Below the pieces are notes generated by a model. That model saw only the letters and a program-made list of their open reading frames with translations. It did no database searches and was not told the origin of the DNA. A stretch of DNA of 49,802 nt, taken from assembly GCF_005116665.1 (NCBI RefSeq), contig NZ_SWCJ01000026.1:1-49802 (forward strand). Reading direction: 5' to 3'. Position 1 is the stretch's first letter; every line of letters begins with the position of its first letter. Shown here in pieces: positions 8,881 to 17,906 of this stretch. The DNA is from Ferrimonas aestuarii. Lineage in GTDB: Bacteria; Pseudomonadota; Gammaproteobacteria; Enterobacterales; Shewanellaceae. The position numbers were made by a program, and so were the translations under genes.

Positions 8881-9501
8881 TTAGCTTTTACCAAGCAGGT
8901 GTCGCCCCATGGTTTTCAGACGTTGCCATAATCCCGGCTGAGGCACTGAAGCGGGCATCGGCTCAGGCATCAGCACCTTAGGCTCAATCGCACTCAATAG
9001 GGCATCTAAGCTGTCTGCCACCTTCTGGTGCGGTTCCTTACCCGGTACCTCTAGCCATACCGTGGCATCACTATTATCCAGCACTAAGATGGCATCGGAG
9101 TCTTCCATAGGCGCTAAGAACCACGTCGGTGGCTGCTTAAGCTTTTTCTTCATCATCGCATGGCCGATGAGGTTCTCCTGCAGAAAACCAAAATCGTCTT
9201 CGTTCCAAGCCTGCAGCAGTTCACCACTGCCAAAGTCGGCAGCAAACGCCATATTGCCGCCATAAAAGCGTCCGTAGAACTGGGATAACTCCGGATTTAC
9301 CTCCAGCTCCAGCGCTTTGGAGAGGTTATCAAAGCTGGCCACTTCGCTACGGGCATGCAGTTGCCAATGGCTTCCCAGCTGATGTTCACCGCTAGCCGCA
9401 GGGCTAGCCTCCTCTCGTGGAGCGATGGCATCGCACTGATGGCTGTTGTGCCACGCCTGATGAAATCGAGCGTGAAAGTCTAATAGCGACTGAGGATTCA
9501 T
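8881..9501 (-). CDS. syd: Syd, SecY-interacting protein
   Basis: A 206-aa protein of the Syd family, which binds SecY at the cytosolic membrane face and monitors SecYEG assembly. Conserved segments are LLQAWNEDDFGFLQENLIGH and LKQPPTWFLAPM, matching E. coli Syd. The C-terminus extends about 25 residues past the usual end (MPEPMPASVPQPGLWQRLKT), a basic tail that may add membrane affinity (inference). Divergent from queF with 56 bp between starts, the same arrangement as in E. coli. The ATG at 9501 gives the family start; the upstream TTG extension is not conserved. Confidence 0.92.
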   Translation of the reverse strand: MNPQSLLDFHARFHQAWHNSHQCDAIAPREEASPAASGEHQLGSHWQLHARSEVASFDNLSKALELEVNPELSQFYGRFYGGNMAFAADFGSGELLQAWNEDDFGFLQENLIGHAMMKKKLKQPPTWFLAPMEDSDAILVLDNSDATVWLEVPGKEPHQKVADSLDALLSAIEPKVLMPEPMPASVPQPGLWQRLKTMGRHLLGKS

Positions 9502-9557
9502 GATTATCCACTGACTTAAGTTACAATAGGCCTTATTTTGCATGAATTGGATTAGCG

Positions 9558-10412
9558 ATGACAGACCATCACGACCCCTACCACGGCGCCGACGCCCTGA
9601 AAGGCCTGACCCTAGGTCAGCAAACTCAATACCAAGATCAGTACGCCCCAGAGCTGCTGCAAGGCGTGCCTCGCCAACTAAACCGCGACGCCATCAAGCT
9701 GCCTGAGCCACTGCCATTCAGTGGTGCCGACATCTGGACCGGTTTCGAGCTGTCTTGGCTCAATGGCAAAGGCAAACCGATGGTGGCCGTGGCCGAATTT
9801 CGCCTGCCCGCCACCTCAGCGAATCTGGTGGAGTCCAAATCATTCAAGCTCTACCTTAATAGCTTCAACCAAACCCGTTTCGACACCCCGGAGGCGATAA
9901 GAGAAACTCTGGCCAAGGATCTAAGCCACTGCGCTCAAGGTGAAGTGGAGGTTAGCCTGATTCTGCCAAACGCCTTTGCCGATGAACGCATCACCGAATT
10001 TGACGGCGAGCTAATCGACGATCTGGACATCAGCATCGATGATTATGAGTTCAACCCTGACTATCTAGATGGCGCCGCCGATGGCGAGCTGGTGGAGGAG
10101 ACCCTGCGCTCCAACCTGCTTAAGTCCAACTGCTTGATCACCTCTCAGCCGGACTGGGGCAGCGTACTTATCCGCTACAAAGGCAAGCGCATCAACCGCG
10201 AGAAACTGCTGCGTTATCTCATTAGCTTCCGTCGTCACAACGAGTTCCACGAACAGTGTGTCGAGCGCATCTTTATGGATCTGAAGCGTTATTGTGGTGT
10301 AGAGCAGCTGACAGTGTACGCCCGTTACACCCGCCGAGGTGGCCTGGACATCAACCCGTTCCGCAGCGATTTTGAGTCCTTGCCTGCCAACGTGCGCTTG
10401 GCACGCCAGTGA
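9558..10412 (+). CDS. queF: NADPH-dependent 7-cyano-7-deazaguanine reductase QueF
   Basis: A 284-aa enzyme, the long (YqcD-type, two-domain T-fold) form of QueF. It reduces preQ0 to preQ1 with NADPH in queuosine biosynthesis. The QueF signature ESKSFKLYLNSFNQTRF is at 92-108. The catalytic Cys192 (KSNCLITSQPDWGSV) and the nearby Asp199 are present. Length and order match the E. coli enzyme. The start is the ATG at 9558. Confidence 0.96.
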   Translation: MTDHHDPYHGADALKGLTLGQQTQYQDQYAPELLQGVPRQLNRDAIKLPEPLPFSGADIWTGFELSWLNGKGKPMVAVAEFRLPATSANLVESKSFKLYLNSFNQTRFDTPEAIRETLAKDLSHCAQGEVEVSLILPNAFADERITEFDGELIDDLDISIDDYEFNPDYLDGAADGELVEETLRSNLLKSNCLITSQPDWGSVLIRYKGKRINREKLLRYLISFRRHNEFHEQCVERIFMDLKRYCGVEQLTVYARYTRRGGLDINPFRSDFESLPANVRLARQ

Positions 10413-10523
10413 TCCCCACCCACCATGCCCCCATAAAGGGCGTGGTTATTTTATAATCAAATTTGCATCCAGCGGCGACCATTCTGTAGAATGCCCGCCG
10501 CCCTGAGAAGCTATAGGATTATC

Positions 10524-11894
10524 ATGTTTAAGCCAGAACTGTTGTCCCCTGCGGGAACACTGAAAAATATGCGTTACGCATTCGCCTATGGTGCGGATGC
10601 CGTTTATGCGGGTCAGCCCCGCTACAGCCTGCGTGTGCGCAACAACGACTTCAATCTAGAGAATCTGGCCACAGGTATCGACGAAGCCCACGCTCAGGGC
10701 AAAAAGCTCTATGTGGTGTCTAACATTGCGCCCCACAACAGCAAGCTGAAAACCTACCTGCGTGACATCGACCCGGTGATGCAGATGAAGCCTGACGCCC
10801 TGATCATGTCTGATCCAGGCCTGATTATGATGGTGCGTGAAGCCTACCCGGATCAGCCGATTCACCTGTCGGTACAAGCCAACGCCATCAACTGGGCCAG
10901 CGTTAAATTCTGGCAGCAGCAGGGCATTGAGCGTGTGATCCTCTCCCGTGAACTGTCACTGGACGAGATTGAAGAGATCCGCATGCAGTGCCCAGAGATG
11001 GAGCTGGAAGTGTTCGTTCACGGCGCACTGTGCATGGCGTACTCCGGTCGCTGTTTGCTGTCTGGTTACATCAACAAGCGCGATCCAAACCAAGGCACCT
11101 GCACCAACTCTTGCCGCTGGAACTACAACGTTCACGAAGCCAAGGAGACTGAGTCTGGCGACGTTGTTGCGGTAAACCCTAACGCTGGCGTGCAGCAGAT
11201 GCAGCCAACTCTGGGTGAAGGCCCAACCACGGATCAGATCGTGCTGCTGCAAGAGGGCAACCGCCCAGGCGAATACATGCCTGCCTTTGAAGATGAGCAC
11301 GGCACCTACATCATGAACTCCAAAGATCTGCGCGCCATCCAGCACGTAGAGCGTTTGACCAAGATGGGTGTGCACTCACTGAAGATTGAAGGCCGTACTA
11401 AGAGCTTCTACTACGTCGCCCGTACTGCGCAGCTGTACCGCAAAGCCATCGACGATGCCGTTGCCGGTCGTCCGTTCGATCCAAACCTGATGCTGTCGCT
11501 GGAATCTCTGGCCAGCCGTGGTTACACCGAAGGCTTCCTGCGCCGTCACACCCACGATGAGTACCAGAACTACGAGTACGGCTACTCCGTGTCTGACAAA
11601 CAGCAGTTTGTGGGCGAGCTCACCGGTGAGCGTAACGGCCAAGGCCTAGCAGAAGTGTTAGTAAAGAACCGTTTCGAAATTGGCAACAGCGTTGAACTGA
11701 TGACCCCACAGGGCAACATCAACATCAACCTTGGCCACATCGAAAATCGCAAAGGCCACAAGATGGACGTCGCCCCGGGTAACGGCCACACCGTCTACCT
11801 GCCGCTGCCGGAAGACATGGACTTGAGCCATGCCATCCTGATGCGCAACCTGACCGACGGTCAAACCACCCGCAATCCGGTGACGCCGAAATAA
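10524..11894 (+). CDS. trhP: TrhP (YegQ), U32-family tRNA 5-hydroxyuridine synthesis protein
   Basis: A 456-aa U32 'peptidase' family protein almost colinear with E. coli YegQ/TrhP, which hydroxylates U34 of tRNA to ho5U without O2 (the E. coli pathway depends on iron-sulfur assembly). The start MFKPELLSPAGTLKNMRYAF and the core VHGALCMAYSGRCLLSGYIN with its Cys pair are diagnostic. A further Cys pair follows in GTCTNSCRWNY. The first ATG after TATAGGATTATC (10524) is the start. A YfhL-like ferredoxin gene follows about 100 bp after the stop, beyond a terminator. Confidence 0.95.
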   Translation: MFKPELLSPAGTLKNMRYAFAYGADAVYAGQPRYSLRVRNNDFNLENLATGIDEAHAQGKKLYVVSNIAPHNSKLKTYLRDIDPVMQMKPDALIMSDPGLIMMVREAYPDQPIHLSVQANAINWASVKFWQQQGIERVILSRELSLDEIEEIRMQCPEMELEVFVHGALCMAYSGRCLLSGYINKRDPNQGTCTNSCRWNYNVHEAKETESGDVVAVNPNAGVQQMQPTLGEGPTTDQIVLLQEGNRPGEYMPAFEDEHGTYIMNSKDLRAIQHVERLTKMGVHSLKIEGRTKSFYYVARTAQLYRKAIDDAVAGRPFDPNLMLSLESLASRGYTEGFLRRHTHDEYQNYEYGYSVSDKQQFVGELTGERNGQGLAEVLVKNRFEIGNSVELMTPQGNININLGHIENRKGHKMDVAPGNGHTVYLPLPEDMDLSHAILMRNLTDGQTTRNPVTPK

Positions 11895-11914
11895 GTTCAC
11901 GGCACCAACGCGTA

Positions 11915-11936
11915 AGGGCACCCATGACGGTGCCCT
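11915..11936 (+). terminator. terminator after trhP
   Basis: Stem AGGGCACC/GGTGCCCT followed by TTTTTG. It separates trhP from the ferredoxin gene. Confidence 0.8.
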
Positions 11937-12001
11937 TTTTGATGGCCTAAACTTATGGTAAAGTCGCCGCCCGAATTCAATACTGACCAACAGGCAACCC
12001 A

Positions 12002-12253
12002 ATGGCTTTAGTCATTCTCGACAGCTGCATCAATTGCGACATGTGTGATCCTGAGTGTCCAAATCAGGCGATCACCATGGGTGAAGAGATCTATGAGATC
12101 GACCCAGACCGCTGTACCGAGTGCGTTGGCCACTACGACAAACCCACCTGCGTCAGCGTCTGTCCCATCGACTGCATCATTCCAGATCCAGAACATAAAG
12201 AAGATGACGCCACCTTGATGGCCAAATATCTGATTCTGACCGGCAAGGCGTAA
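12002..12253 (+). CDS. yfhL: YfhL family 2[4Fe-4S] ferredoxin
   Basis: An 83-aa ferredoxin with two clusters. Cluster one uses Cys9, 12, 15 and 19 (CxxCxxCxxxCP). Cluster two uses Cys38, 41, 50 and 54 with the extended CX2CX8CX3CP spacing typical of the YfhL/Alvin type. It is a cytosolic low-potential electron carrier. Its position directly after trhP and before ubiT/ubiUV suggests it may feed electrons to these iron-sulfur U32 hydroxylation systems (inference). A strong hairpin terminator follows. Confidence 0.93.
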   Translation: MALVILDSCINCDMCDPECPNQAITMGEEIYEIDPDRCTECVGHYDKPTCVSVCPIDCIIPDPEHKEDDATLMAKYLILTGKA

Positions 12254-12282
12254 TACCGTCCGGCATAATTGCACCCACAAAC

Positions 12283-12310
12283 AATCAAGGCGCCACAGGG
12301 CGCCTTGATT
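12283..12310. terminator. bidirectional terminator between ferredoxin and ubiT
   Basis: Stem AATCAAGGCGCC/GGCGCCTTGATT. It lies between the convergent ferredoxin and ubiT genes. Confidence 0.75.
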
Positions 12311-12334
12311 CATTTATCGAGATAGAGTTCTCGG

Positions 12335-12775
12335 CTAGGATTTGGGCCTTAACAGTGTGGCCAGCATCTTCAGCGCCGCTTTAGGCATCGGCAACAAAGT
12401 TTCTCTGCCGAGTAACGCTTTAAGCTCCATAGCCAGTTCGGTATCGCCGCTCATCTCCAACTGCCGCTGAAAAAACAACGCATCCGCATCCGCTTGGCCT
12501 CGAGCCAAGCTCCAAAATGCCCGTGGCGTGCCTTGCAAACTGGCATCTTCATCGCCATTGGCCCAGCGCACCTGCCAGCGACCATCGTTAAGCGATAACG
12601 CCAGCCCCATCGGCGCACCTTCAATCATCAACGCCACCCAGCGCCCTTCCAGAAACGCCAACTGGCCAGCGCCCACCTGCTCGGAGAAACGGTGGCTCAT
12701 CAGGGTTTGCATCACCACTGCCACTGGCGCAACGGGAGGGAGTGGCGGCGTAATGCCTAATTTTCCACCTAACAC
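12335..12775 (-). CDS. ubiT: UbiT (YhbT), SCP2-domain ubiquinone biosynthesis accessory protein
   Basis: A 146-aa SCP2 (sterol-carrier-like) protein that binds lipid/quinone intermediates in the O2-independent ubiquinone pathway. The segment DADALFFQRQLEMSGDTELA is the UbiT signature, close to E. coli YhbT. It is somewhat shorter than E. coli UbiT at both ends. The start appears to be a GTG at 12775 (no in-frame ATG is nearby), with a GGAATTGAG purine stretch upstream. Divergent from ubiUV with a shared 134-bp regulatory region, as in many gammaproteobacteria. Confidence 0.9.
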   Translation of the reverse strand: MLGGKLGITPPLPPVAPVAVVMQTLMSHRFSEQVGAGQLAFLEGRWVALMIEGAPMGLALSLNDGRWQVRWANGDEDASLQGTPRAFWSLARGQADADALFFQRQLEMSGDTELAMELKALLGRETLLPMPKAALKMLATLLRPKS

Positions 12776-12832
12776 AAGCTCAATTCCATCTAAAGAAAAA
12801 ATGAATAATAAACGGGAGATAAGTCACATTCT

Positions 12833-12846
12833 CTGTTTCAGATCAA
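12833..12846. promoter_or_regulatory. FNR-like box in the ubiT-ubiUV intergenic region
   Basis: CTGTTTCAGATCAA matches TTGAT-N4-ATCAA at 8 of 10 conserved positions (right half perfect). A TAAAGT at 12868-12873 would place a start near 12880, about 41 bp from the box centre, as at class II FNR promoters. FNR control of ubiUV is known in E. coli; the site here is inferred. Confidence 0.5.
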
Positions 12847-12909
12847 AGTGTTAACTAACAGTATTAGTAAAGTAGCACCCAGAACCTGTCAGGACTATAG
12901 AGTAGTTAC

Positions 12910-13905
12910 ATGGAACTGTTGGCCCCTGTTGCCAATCTGGCCGCCTTGGACATCGCCATAGAAGCCGGTGCCGATGCGGTCTACGTCGGCCTTAAAAACG
13001 ACACCAATGCCCGCGCCTTCGCTGGCATCAACTTCGATGAGCAAGATCTCATTGCCGCCAAAGAACGCTGCGAACGACACAAGGTCAAATTGATGGTCGC
13101 CATCAACACCTTCCCCCAACCTGGCCAAGAGCCCCGCTGGCACCGCGCCATTAGTCTTTGCGCCGATGTTGGCGTGGATTCGGTGATCATGGCAGACCCC
13201 GGTCTGTTGGCCCATGGCGCTCGTCATTACCCCAACCTTGAACGCCATCTATCGGTGCAAGCCAGTGCCGCCAATGTGCCCACACTGGAGCTGTTCCATA
13301 ACCAGTTTGGCATTACGCGAGCAGTACTGCCTCGGGTGTTGGACATCCACCAAGTGGAAGCCATTTGCGCCGACAGTCCGGTCGAGATCGAGGTGTTTGC
13401 CGGTGGCAGCTTGTGCGTCATGGCTGAGGGACGTTGCCAGCTGTCGCACTACGTCAGTGGCCATTCGCCCAACTCTGGGGGGGCTTGCTCCCCCGGTGCC
13501 GAAGTGAGCTGGCACCACCATAACCAACACCGAGAGGTACGCCTTAGTGGCACCCTACTCGACCGAGTCGAAAAGCAGGAGGCCGGTGGCTACCCCACGG
13601 TCTGCAAAGGGCAATTTGTGGTCAGTGGCCAACCCCTGTACCCCATCTCTCGCCCCTGCTCGCTCTCGACCCTGCCGCTGCTGCCGCGTTTTGGAAAAGC
13701 GGGGGTGGCAGCGCTGAAAATTGAGGGCCGACAACGCAGCCCATTTTACAGCAAGCAGGTCACCCAGATCTGGCGTCAGGCCATCGATGAATGGAAGGCA
13801 GGCCCAGAACGCTATCAACTCAAGCCTCAGTGGCATCAACAGCTAAAACAGTTAGCCGAAGGCGGTCTATTGACCACCGGCGCCTATCTTGGAAGCTGGC
13901 ATTAA
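12910..13905 (+). CDS. ubiU: UbiU (YhbU), O2-independent ubiquinone hydroxylation protein
   Basis: A 331-aa U32-family iron-sulfur protein. Together with UbiV it carries out the ring hydroxylations of ubiquinone synthesis without oxygen. The four [4Fe-4S] ligands fall at Cys169, 176, 193 and 232 (SLCVMAEGRC, GACSPG, PTVCKG), the same numbers as reported for the E. coli protein. The start MELLAPVANLAALDIAIEAG is typical. ubiV begins 9 nt after the stop, so the two genes form an operon. Confidence 0.95.
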   Translation: MELLAPVANLAALDIAIEAGADAVYVGLKNDTNARAFAGINFDEQDLIAAKERCERHKVKLMVAINTFPQPGQEPRWHRAISLCADVGVDSVIMADPGLLAHGARHYPNLERHLSVQASAANVPTLELFHNQFGITRAVLPRVLDIHQVEAICADSPVEIEVFAGGSLCVMAEGRCQLSHYVSGHSPNSGGACSPGAEVSWHHHNQHREVRLSGTLLDRVEKQEAGGYPTVCKGQFVVSGQPLYPISRPCSLSTLPLLPRFGKAGVAALKIEGRQRSPFYSKQVTQIWRQAIDEWKAGPERYQLKPQWHQQLKQLAEGGLLTTGAYLGSWH

Positions 13906-13914
13906 GGGATTAAG

Positions 13915-14781
13915 ATGAAACTGGCTATGACGCTAAACTGCTGGCCATTGACACGTCAGCAACAACAACAACAACTGGATCAGCTCGCCACCCTGCCGGT
14001 GCAGCGAATATTTCTTGGGGAAACCGTCTGTGAAAAACGCGATCGCGTCGCCCTAAGGGGCTTGCTTGAGCTTGCCGACGGCTTAGCCCAACAGGGGAAA
14101 CAACTGGTGCTGTCGACACTGAATCTGGTTAATGGCCCCAGAGAGCTAAAACTGGTGGAGCAGGTATGCCAACAAACCAAGATGCTGGTGGAGGCCAACG
14201 ACTACACCGCGGTTCGATTGCTCACCGAAATGAAACAGCCATTTTGGGCCAGTGCCAACCTGAACCTGTATAACTTAGATACCTTAAGTTGGCTGCACGA
14301 CCTCGGCGCTCAGGGCTTTGTTCCGCCTATCGACATCAGCGACAAGAACGCCACCCGTCTGTTTGAGGAGGCCGCCACTTGGCTGCCCAATCTGGAACGT
14401 GAGATCATCGGTTTTGGCTGGCCACAACTGTCGGTGTCGGCACGCTGCGCCACCGCCAGAATTCAAGGAAGGAATCGGGATAACTGCGACAAAGTGTGCC
14501 AACAGCACTGCACGCCGGTGGCCGATACCTTAGAGGGAGAGCGATTGCTTTACATCAATGGACCTCAAACCCATGGGGTTAACGCCGTCAATCGCTTTGC
14601 AGAAGCGCGCCATTGGCACAACCTCAATACCCATTGGCTGCGGATCATTCCGGGGCCGTCACTCAACTTTGATTGGATGACGCCCCTTTGTGACTCAGAT
14701 GGTTTGGTTAAAGTTGCGGAGGTGGAGTCGAATCTCCATCTCGAAATACCAACACCAGAGAGTAATATAGCCATAGGATAA
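13915..14781 (+). CDS. ubiV: UbiV (YhbV), O2-independent ubiquinone hydroxylation protein
   Basis: A 288-aa U32-family partner of UbiU. Expected [4Fe-4S] ligands are present at Cys39 (GETVCEKRDR), Cys178 (SARCATAR), Cys191 and Cys195 (DNCDKVCQQHC), close to the E. coli positions. AAGGGATTAAG precedes the ATG. The last 74 bp overlap the 3' end of the convergent DUF998 gene. This makes antisense interference between the two transcripts possible, since no clear terminator separates them. Confidence 0.95.
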   Translation: MKLAMTLNCWPLTRQQQQQQLDQLATLPVQRIFLGETVCEKRDRVALRGLLELADGLAQQGKQLVLSTLNLVNGPRELKLVEQVCQQTKMLVEANDYTAVRLLTEMKQPFWASANLNLYNLDTLSWLHDLGAQGFVPPIDISDKNATRLFEEAATWLPNLEREIIGFGWPQLSVSARCATARIQGRNRDNCDKVCQQHCTPVADTLEGERLLYINGPQTHGVNAVNRFAEARHWHNLNTHWLRIIPGPSLNFDWMTPLCDSDGLVKVAEVESNLHLEIPTPESNIAIG

Positions 14782-15397
14782 CCGACAGCATCAACGCCCA
14801 GCCTAACAGAGCCGGCCACCAGATGAGTGGCCGCTCAATGCCAAACAGGCCGTAAGGATAACGGTCTTGTAGGCTGAGCAGCAGATCCTCTCGAGACAGC
14901 AACATCATCGCCAGAATCGCCGCCGTTACCGCGGGCAGTACGCCCCAACGGGGAGGTTTGTCAGTGAGAATCGAGTGGCAATAGAACACGGCACACAGAA
15001 TGGTCATCACGTAAAATGACAGCATCGCCTTGGCATGTAAGGCCCCGACGTTCACCGGGAATAACCCACAGCCACACAGGCTTAAACTCAGCATCACCCC
15101 ACACACCAACAGTGGCGAGCGTAAGTTGCGGTTGATAAGCCAACTGCTCATCAAAAACGACAGCGTCAACGCCAGGCCGCCGAAAAACAGCCCCCCATTC
15201 ACTAGAGCCGCTAATGGCGAAGAGCCGTAGCGTCCCAATTCAGACAAGCTGTGGTTCAGAAAGCTGTAGTGCTCCCCCGCTTCCCCCTGATACACCAAGG
15301 CCGCCAACAGCGGCGGCAAGGCGATCAGCAATAGGGCGGCTAAACCGATGCGATTGGTCAGGCGCACCAAGGGCCGGTTTTGAAAACGATTGGCCAC
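14708..15397 (-). CDS. DUF998 family membrane protein
   Basis: A 229-aa integral membrane protein with about six helices (first near residues 16-36, LAALLLIALPPLLAALV). The motif HYSFLNHSLSELGRYGSSPLAAL after helix 1 is the DUF998 hallmark. Function unknown. It starts with GTG at 15397, four bases after the proA stop, with GAGG 7 nt upstream, so it is the third gene of the proBA operon. Its 3' end overlaps ubiV tail-to-tail by 74 bp. Confidence 0.82.
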   Translation of the reverse strand: MANRFQNRPLVRLTNRIGLAALLLIALPPLLAALVYQGEAGEHYSFLNHSLSELGRYGSSPLAALVNGGLFFGGLALTLSFLMSSWLINRNLRSPLLVCGVMLSLSLCGCGLFPVNVGALHAKAMLSFYVMTILCAVFYCHSILTDKPPRWGVLPAVTAAILAMMLLSREDLLLSLQDRYPYGLFGIERPLIWWPALLGWALMLSVILWLYYSLVLVFRDGDSTPPPQL

Positions 15398-15400
15398 CGG

Positions 15401-16642
15401 TTAACCTCGAATGTGGTAGTCGCCCACACCCAACCATTTGTACGTGGTTAACGCTTCCAGCCCCATAGGGCCGCGGGCATGCAGTTTTTGAGTACTCACC
15501 GCCACTTCGGCACCAAGGCCAAACTGGCTGCCATCGGTAAAGCGAGTGCTGGCATTGATGTATACGGCAGCAGAGTTGATGCTGGCGGCAAAATAATGTG
15601 CCGTTGCCAGCTCTTCCGTCAAAATTGATTCCGAGTGATCACTGGAGTGAGTTCGGATATGGTCGATGGCACCATCCACGTCATCCACCACCTTAATGCC
15701 TAAGGTCAGCGACAACCACTCACGGTCAAAATCGCCTTCGCCAGCGGCTTCCACCTCAATAATCGCCCGAGTACGTTCACAACCAAGTAGACGCACCTGC
15801 TCTGACAGTCGACGTTGCAGCTGAGGCAGCAGCGTGTCGGCAACGCTCTGGTTCACCAACAAGGTATCCAGCGCATTGCATACGGTTGGACGCTGCACCT
15901 TAGCGTTTTCAATCACGTCCACGGCGCGTTCAAGGTTGGCGCTCTTATCCACATACAGGTGGCAGATGCCAATGCCTCCGGTAATCACTGGAATGGTCGC
16001 CTGCTCTTTACATAGCTGATGCAAGCCCGCACCACCACGAGGGATGATCATATCCACATAGCGGTCGAGTTTAAGCAGCTCAGTCACCAATCCTCGGTCG
16101 GGATTATCAATCAGGCTGATGGCCGCCTGAGGTAGCCCTTGCTGCTCCAAGGCTCGATGAATCACCGCCACCAGCGCCAAGTTACTACGACGGGTCTCTT
16201 TGCCACCACGCAAGATCGCTGCATTGCCAGTTTTCAGCGCCAATACCGCCACGTCGATGGTCACATTAGGCCGAGCTTCGTAGATCACCCCCAGCACCCC
16301 GAGCGGAATGCGGCGACGGCTCAGGCGCATGCCGTTGTCCAAAAGCTTCGATTCCAGCTCTTCACCCACAGGGTCGGCCAGACCACGGACGGTTTCAATA
16401 TCAGCACAAATCGCCGCTAACCGCTCGGGGGTCAGCAGCAATCGGTCCAACATGGCGGCATCCAGCCCCGCCGCTTTGGCATCTTCAAGGTCTTGGGCAT
16501 TGGCCGCCAAAATCTCCGCCTCACTGGCAGCAATGCCTTCGATTATCTTCGCCAGCAGTGCATCTTTATCACTGCGACCTAAATTCAGTAGCGCGAAACT
16601 GGCCTTGCGAGCCGCTTGGCCCATCTGTTGTAACTGACTCAT
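15401..16642 (-). CDS. proA: gamma-glutamyl phosphate reductase ProA
   Basis: A 413-aa enzyme reducing glutamyl-5-phosphate to glutamate-5-semialdehyde in proline synthesis. The aldehyde-dehydrogenase-like fold shows LGVLGVIYEARPNVTIDVA near 114-132 and the catalytic Cys255 in RPTVCNALDT. The C-terminal MGLEALTTYKWLGVGDYHIR is typical. Its ATG overlaps the proB stop by 4 nt (ATGA), indicating translational coupling. Confidence 0.97.
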   Translation of the reverse strand: MSQLQQMGQAARKASFALLNLGRSDKDALLAKIIEGIAASEAEILAANAQDLEDAKAAGLDAAMLDRLLLTPERLAAICADIETVRGLADPVGEELESKLLDNGMRLSRRRIPLGVLGVIYEARPNVTIDVAVLALKTGNAAILRGGKETRRSNLALVAVIHRALEQQGLPQAAISLIDNPDRGLVTELLKLDRYVDMIIPRGGAGLHQLCKEQATIPVITGGIGICHLYVDKSANLERAVDVIENAKVQRPTVCNALDTLLVNQSVADTLLPQLQRRLSEQVRLLGCERTRAIIEVEAAGEGDFDREWLSLTLGIKVVDDVDGAIDHIRTHSSDHSESILTEELATAHYFAASINSAAVYINASTRFTDGSQFGLGAEVAVSTQKLHARGPMGLEALTTYKWLGVGDYHIRG

Positions 16643-17757
16643 AGAATTACCAAATCATTACGGTGTACGGCCACAGTGCCATAACTAAAACCTAATTGCC
16701 CCTCAATTCGTTCCGAGTGGCAACCTAAAATCTTACCCAAACTGGCTTCATCATAGCGGGCGATACCACGGCCAATCAATTGGCCTCCTGGACCACAGAT
16801 GTTGACCGTTGCTCCACGAGCGAAGCGCCCCTCTATGGCAACGATGCCCTTAGGCAACAGACTGGATCCTTTTTCGATTAACGCGTGTACCGCTCCGGCA
16901 TCGATATGCAGCTGCGCCACCGGTGCCGGTGCCGCCAGCAACCACTGTTTGCGAGCATCCAGTGGGCAGGCGTGGGCGGTAAAGCGCGTTCCCGCTTCGC
17001 CCCCCATCACCAAAGTTTCGATGATGCCTTCGGCGTGACCGGCAGCAATCACCACCGGAATGCCCGCTCGCTGGGCTTTATCTGCCGCCTGCAACTTAGT
17101 CGCCATGCCGCCAGTTCCCAAATTGGTACCACTGCCCCCAGCGAGACGACGAATGTCATCGGTGATTCGGCCCACCTCTTTGATGAGCTCGGCATCCGGA
17201 TTGGAGCGAGGATCGGCTGTAAACAAGCCGTGCTGATCGGTCAGCAGAATCAGCTTATCGGCATCCGCCAACAGCGCCACCAACGCAGACAGGTTATCGT
17301 TGTCGCCCACCTTAATTTCGGCGGTGGCCACCGCATCGTTTTCATTGACGATGGGCACAATGCCGCAATCAAGCAAGGCGTTAAGCGTATCGCGAGCATT
17401 CAGATAACGTTCGCGGTCATCCAGATCGGCCCGAGTTAACAACATCTGACCAACGTGCATGCCGTAAAGATTGAACAACTGCTCCCAGGTTTGAATCAAC
17501 TGGCTTTGCCCTACCGCCGCCAGCATCTGCTTGCTGGCCACGTTGGCGGGCAACTTGGGGTGGCCTAAATGCTCGCGTCCAGCGGCGATGGCGCCGGAGG
17601 TGACTAGAATCACTTCGCAGCCTTCGCGCTTTAAACGTGCCATCTGCCTAACCAGCTCCACCATGTGGGCTCGGTCTAGGCTGGTACCACCTGAGGTCAG
17701 TACGCTGGTGCCCAGCTTTACGACCACTCGTCGATAAGGGAGAGTAATAGAGTTCAT
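16639..17757 (-). CDS. proB: glutamate 5-kinase ProB
   Basis: A 372-aa kinase for the first step of proline synthesis. It has an N-terminal amino-acid-kinase domain (VVVKLGTSVLTSGG, VTSGAIAAGREHLG, NENDAVATAEIKVGDNDNLS) and a C-terminal PUA domain from about residue 275 (GSSLLPKGIVAIEGRFARG). The ATG at 17757 is used here. The TTG just before it has a better spacing to AGAAGG, so the true start could be one codon earlier. First gene of the proB-proA-DUF998 unit. Confidence 0.97.
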   Translation of the reverse strand: MNSITLPYRRVVVKLGTSVLTSGGTSLDRAHMVELVRQMARLKREGCEVILVTSGAIAAGREHLGHPKLPANVASKQMLAAVGQSQLIQTWEQLFNLYGMHVGQMLLTRADLDDRERYLNARDTLNALLDCGIVPIVNENDAVATAEIKVGDNDNLSALVALLADADKLILLTDQHGLFTADPRSNPDAELIKEVGRITDDIRRLAGGSGTNLGTGGMATKLQAADKAQRAGIPVVIAAGHAEGIIETLVMGGEAGTRFTAHACPLDARKQWLLAAPAPVAQLHIDAGAVHALIEKGSSLLPKGIVAIEGRFARGATVNICGPGGQLIGRGIARYDEASLGKILGCHSERIEGQLGFSYGTVAVHRNDLVIL

Positions 17758-17817
17758 CAATTGGAAAACCTTCTAACACATCCTTTCAGTTATACCTTAT
17801 CTGGCGGTGCTAAACGT

Positions 17818-17844
17818 AAAAAGGCGCCCCAAAAAAGGGACGCC
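17818..17844 (-). terminator. terminator of the NCS2 permease gene
   Basis: On the minus strand: stem GGCGTCCC/GGGGCGCC with loop TTTTTT, followed by TTTTTA. It lies 63 bp after the permease stop and upstream of proB. Confidence 0.75.
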
Positions 17845-17906
17845 CATCACGAAAACTTGTCTGGTTATCGGCATTCCTTATTAAACACCGATTTTTGGAA
17901 CAACCT

